Assembly: GCA_019096065.1 (NCBI GenBank)
Contig: JAGUCH010000004.1
Coordinates: forward strand, 1,550,001 to 1,614,000
Length of the DNA stretch: 64,000 bases
From: Paracyclopina nana
Lineage: Eukaryota; Arthropoda; Copepoda; Cyclopoida; Cyclopettidae
Direction: 5' to 3'
The position numbers and the translations under genes are program-made. The notes beneath the pieces are model-generated. The model worked only from the letters and a program-made list of their open reading frames with translations. It ran no database searches and was not told the origin of the DNA. This document shows, in pieces, positions 60,033 through 64,000 of this stretch (positions within the stretch are counted from its first letter, which is position 1; each line of letters starts with the position of its first letter).

Positions 60033-62402
60033 CTTTTCAATTCACTGCTTTTGCAGCTTACTGTCAGCATTATAGCAGCAGCACAGTCGATGCCTAATCT
60101 TGCCATGTTGGTGATAAGGATATTTCGCAGGTCCACCCCTGATACTGCATATTCTCTTTTTTGGCTGAAATATGGACACTATTATCATGTGCACATCTGT
60201 TTTTCCAATGCGGAATTCATGTTTTCAGATTTCAAGCTTTTCTCCACTTCTTTTAATTTTGAATTGTTTTATGTGTAAATGGTCAATAAAAAGGTGAGTG
60301 TAAAGTTGCTTTTCCTTTGATGAGTTCATTGTTTGCTTTTTTTGAGTCACTCTAAAGCAACTTGAGTGAGTTTGCCTTGTATGGTGCTGTTGAATTTCTT
60401 TACCTTAATAATTCAGCTTAAAATTGCATTGCTTGTCAACATGATTAAAAGGTACTTTGTTCACTAATCTGCTGGCTGAAAAAAGCAACTAATGACATTT
60501 TGACAAAGTCATTTGCGTGGCTTGAAAAAGCTGCTTACTTATTCACCCTATTAATTACGTAATTTTTATTCTTTAGCCTGGTATTATTGCACTTTTTCAA
60601 AGCTGACAGCGTCTGAAAAAGGGAAGTTTTGTGATATCAGTAGGCAGATGTGTAAAATAAATAGTGTATGAAGGCAGTAAAATCACGTGACCCTAAATTG
60701 CTCTGTGACACATTCATTCGAAAATGGCATGACTACTAACTTCTCTTTTTCCAAGAATGATTGAGAACAATGTGTAAAAAATTGGTTTTCCGATGGATCC
60801 AACTGGATGATGTTTGTTCAAATTCTGAGGTTTTGTCAGATTTTTGTTGCGATATTACAGGTACTTTTCAGATGGCTAGCTATGCAGGAAGTAGCATATA
60901 CAGGCATTTTCAATCGTCTAACTGTCAATCGAAGCATTGTTCTCTTAATGCTATTACACAATTAGCAACATAACATTGAAGCTTTTATATCAACACTCTT
61001 TTTTCGTTCATAAAAAAGTAGGAAAAAACAAGTAAATTAGCCAAAAAATGGAAATCGAGCCATTTATTTTAAAAAGCCTGATTTACTCCTTTGTTTTCAG
61101 ATCCCTTCACATATGTACCAAGTATACAAATAAGGTATTTCAATTTTAATGGCCAACAAAAAATGACTTTTTTGCTGAAACATTCCTATTTGTTGCTAAG
61201 ACCTTGAAACCAAGGATTCTAAGCGCGTTGTTGCTAAGATGCAGGATATACAGCTGATTCTACGCAGCGTTTTCCTTAAAAGTTGGTTTATTACCTATGA
61301 AACATTACTTTTTAGCCTACTTTTTCAATCTCATTGATGTCTCTCAATGACTATCTTACCTTAGTTGCTTTTGTGCTGTTGATATGGAGCTATTTGAGCT
61401 CACGACATTTGCGAATAAAAATCTTGTTAAACTGAAGGTGGACAAGCATGGACTGAGCTCTATGCTGCTACCTTGGTCTATGGATACCTGTTTGGCTGTA
61501 CGTAGTTATCTTCGAGGCACAGAGGGACATCTGTAGCGCTAAAAAGGTCAGTCTCAGGATGTAAAACTAGTTATATTCCTTTTGCTTCAGCCCATTTTTA
61601 AAAAGGCTTCGAGGATACGCAAACTTCTTGCTAAATCATAACAAGTTATTTTCGGGCTTCCTTATTATTGATATAGTTGCTTACTATGCTTAACTAGTTT
61701 TACTAGATAGGTCCCACAATTACGACTCGTAATTTTTATGCTGCTCAATTGAACCAATCTTGCTTATGTTCTCGCGCTTCACTTACTTATTGCTTATGGG
61801 TCCAGAAATCTTTTTTAAGGGGTCTACTTGAACTTCGTGGGCTTGTAAGAGGCACTAAAAAACGACGCAGCTAAAATTGAATTGAATGAACACAAAATTT
61901 TAATCAATGGCCTTGTTGTGTCACCTAGTTCATCTAGGATTGAAAACAAGTTAAATTGTTACAAACCTCATTTAAAATAGATTACAAGGAACAGGTGCAA
62001 AGAAGCATTGAAAGTACCAGTTCGATATCAAAGAATTCATCTCCTAATTTTCTCTTATTTGACATACTAAAAAATGACCAATTAAGAAAGCTATTTGAAA
62101 TTGTTATTAGCATGGCTGCACGAAAAATTCAGGTTTTCTAGCTTGTGCTTGCATTTTCTTGATGAATAAAATGCTCAAATTGTTATTTAAGATTATAATT
62201 TGAAACTTGCTTATACCTGTCAACTATTTGAGACAAGTGGACAAAAAAGTTTTGAGGTGCGTAAGGCATGATATTCAAAAATGCAATTTAAATGGGTTTT
62301 CAGTAAGAAGCCCGCAGTTCCTTTTAGCATAGCCAAGCCTTATTTGAAGCCTGGCTAAAATCTTACACTTTTCAATGTGCTGTGATGACAAATTGTTCTA
62401 TT
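60033..62402. other. Intergenic: flippase upstream region, no gene seen
   Basis: About 2.4 kb of AT-rich DNA with no ORF of recognisable family. The flippase promoter lies at its left end, and the 3' end of the DUF6940-like gene at its right. Confidence 0.6.
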
Positions 62403-63689
62403 TCAAGCATATCTATACGGTGAGTAGGAATAGAATTTCGGATTCGAGTCCATTCGCACATGCAGCCAAAAAATGCCAAGGCCGCATGTGGACATCCAAA
62501 CTTTTTCTCCGGCCTTTTCTTCCAATCGTCTTCTCATTTGTCTGGAAACTTCCAGCCAAAACGTATGAATTTGCTCGTCGCTCGCTTTCCGCACGAAATT
62601 AGCCAAGTGTGAGTAGGTGTCGGAGGGCTCAACGGATAATTTGCACGGCACCACATAAAGTGCGTCATTTCCCAGGTTGGGGAATCCCACCACGCCACTG
62701 GAGCACCGTTTGAAATATTTCTCAAAAGCCCTGCGAACAAAGTTGAGGATTTTTCAATTGTGGTTTTGCAACAGCAGCAGCAGCAGAAGGTTGGCAAAAA
62801 TGCATGCAATTTATGACTGGCTGCAAATTCTGGTTTGAGCTGGCATTTAAAGAAGATGGCTTGAAATTAGCATAAGGTTGCGTGATTTCCGCCCGTTTGT
62901 TCCGTTTGCCATGAAAATTATAAGAAAGGCTTCGACAAAACAGGCATGCGCTACTATTACGCAAGATGGCGCTGCGATTTGTTTTTTAATTTTTGCGGAA
63001 GTTGCCAAGAACTATTTCCGCCATTTGATCGTAAAAAATGCCAAAAGCATGTTAAGCGCACAAAGTAACTTCTGGTCCATCTGAAGTGGTAGTGCAACCA
63101 CTAAATAATTTTGATGCAGGGATTTATAGCTTACTCTGGTTGTGGAGAAGCTTGATTGAATTCATGAGCTGCGATGAGCACAAATTCAAACTCCTTTTTG
63201 TTCATGTCATCTATGGTGACTGGGGGTGTTTCAAAGAAGTAGGGAGTCATGTCGGTGTCACTGAAAGACTGCAGCCCTCTCTTGAGCACATCATTGAAGT
63301 CCTCGAGGAAGTCCTCACTGGTCTCAATCTTGAGCAGAAATTCACCATAGCTGAGTGTTTTGTTTTGGTTGTTTTTATCCACCACTTTGAACTTTTTCAT
63401 TTTCCTATTGTCTTCTGTGGTTTTCAACTCCACTGACTCAAAGTGGAAATCAGGCAAGCTCTCCTAAGACAAGTACGTATCTTAAGAAAAATCATGTTTC
63501 TAAAAATGTGCTTACTACCTGGTCATGAGACTCTAAAGGCAAATCATCCACCAAATTGAACGCATTGTTTTCATCAAATTGAGATCTGATGTTGGATAAA
63601 AACTGGTAGCAAACGAGAATCCAGATCATGGAAGTGAATGCCACTCCGGTGGTGAGGGGCACGTGGAAAATTCTCTTGAACAGCCCCAT
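62403..63689 (-). CDS. Signal-anchored protein of an uncharacterised family (probably DUF6940)
   Basis: Three exons on the minus strand (63689-63519, 63463-63135, 62730-62403) give 275 aa with closed phases. Residues about 12-32 form one hydrophobic segment (GVAFTSMIWILVCYQFL), a signal anchor for a luminal or extracellular domain. The rest is a compact globular domain with the pattern FFETPPVT (about 140), FVLIAAHEF, FPNLGNDALYVVPC, YSHLANFVRKA, and GLGIFWLHVRMDSNPKFYSY near the C-terminus. I recall this combination from the DUF6940 family; the assignment is from memory and the function is unknown. The conserved W, H and R residues suggest an enzyme or binding fold, but that is speculation. 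Confidence 0.7.
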
Positions 63690-63971
63690 GACAGTAGGTT
63701 AAACTGTCTAAAATTACATACAATTGCCATGCACACACACACACAGGCAAATAAAGCAGCTGCTTTATGAGGCTGACATGGTCATAACATTGCACATATG
63801 TCGTGATGTTATGCCATCAGAAACTCAGAATTATAAGGAATTAAGAAAGCTAGCTGACAAGACAATATAGAGTTTATTTTTTCATTTCTTCAAAGTTCTC
63901 CTTGACGCTTGAGCATCAGAAAACACAGCAGTTGGTTAAATAAGACGAGATTTAAGCAAAAAAATACGGCA
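63690..63971. other. Divergent promoter region with a short (CA)n run
   Basis: Separates the DUF6940-like gene from the plus-strand start at 63972. Contains a CA dinucleotide run near 63731-63746. Confidence 0.5.
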
Positions 63972-64000
63972 ATGGCTGCGGAGGAAGATCCAGAATGGCT
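63972..64000 (+). CDS. 5' end of a further gene (partial)
   Basis: Begins ATGGCTGCGGAGGAAGATCCAGAATGGCT, encoding MAAEEDPEW and continuing past the right edge. The context CGGCA before the ATG is a reasonable start, and the acidic, Ala/Glu-rich start is common for cytosolic proteins, but nothing more can be said. Confidence 0.4.

Noticed and set aside
63731-63746. CA dinucleotide run
   Set aside because: An ordinary short microsatellite.

Overview
This is a nuclear segment of an arthropod genome, most likely a crustacean or another non-holometabolous pancrustacean. Genes have spliceosomal GT-AG introns, often only 44-110 nt. The set includes arthropod-type genes (a TipE-like sodium-channel auxiliary subunit, a micro-exon CUB-like secreted protein, a DM13-domain protein, a PDGF/VEGF-related factor) beside an angiomotin gene, a family I recall as missing from Drosophila. 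The species assignment is inference; no ribosomal or mitochondrial marker is present. I rebuilt exons by hand from the reading frames, and exon lengths and splice phases close for every multi-exon model given. Layout: 1-6.4 kb is a gene-poor region whose one clear structure is a long foldback at 4704-4848. From 6.4 to 19.3 kb there is a tight cluster: Pvf-like growth factor (+), TMEM62 phosphoesterase (+), Abi (+), mitofusin (-), ANP32 (-), spinster (-). From 19.3 to 23.3 kb a hAT-type MITE sits 2 bp (after its target duplication) before the ATG of a 78-codon ORF, whose stop overlaps the start of an intronless ELAC2 (RNase Z) in an ATGA arrangement; a Harbinger-like MITE follows. From 23.3 to 28.5 kb two divergent 7TM receptor-like genes flank the 16-exon CUB-like gene. 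Arl3 and an 11-exon angiomotin gene fill 28.6-37.7 kb (-), with a TIR element in the large angiomotin intron. From 39 to 48 kb come a DM13 protein, Elp4, Alg12 and a MARVEL-type gene (+), B3GALNT2 (-), and serine racemase (+). From 48 to 60 kb there is tipE with two tandem alternative first coding exons, RpL8, and a class VI (ATP11-like) P4-ATPase flippase carrying a Tc1/mariner-type MITE in one intron. The right edge holds a signal-anchored protein of an uncharacterised family (probably DUF6940) and the first codons of a further gene. Several genes fit shared cellular themes without forming one pathway: membrane and lipid handling (flippase, spinster, TMEM62), glycosylation (Alg12, B3GALNT2), RNA and translation (ELAC2, Elp4, RpL8) and actin/Hippo signalling (Abi, angiomotin). 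Points most worth following are the overlapping bicistronic layout at ELAC2, the 41-nt Elp4-Alg12 gap with a splice-acceptor-like sequence (possible spliced-leader operon), the membrane-anchored Pvf-like factor, the duplicated tipE first exon, and the RATPTS repeats in angiomotin. No tRNA, rRNA or CRISPR array was seen.
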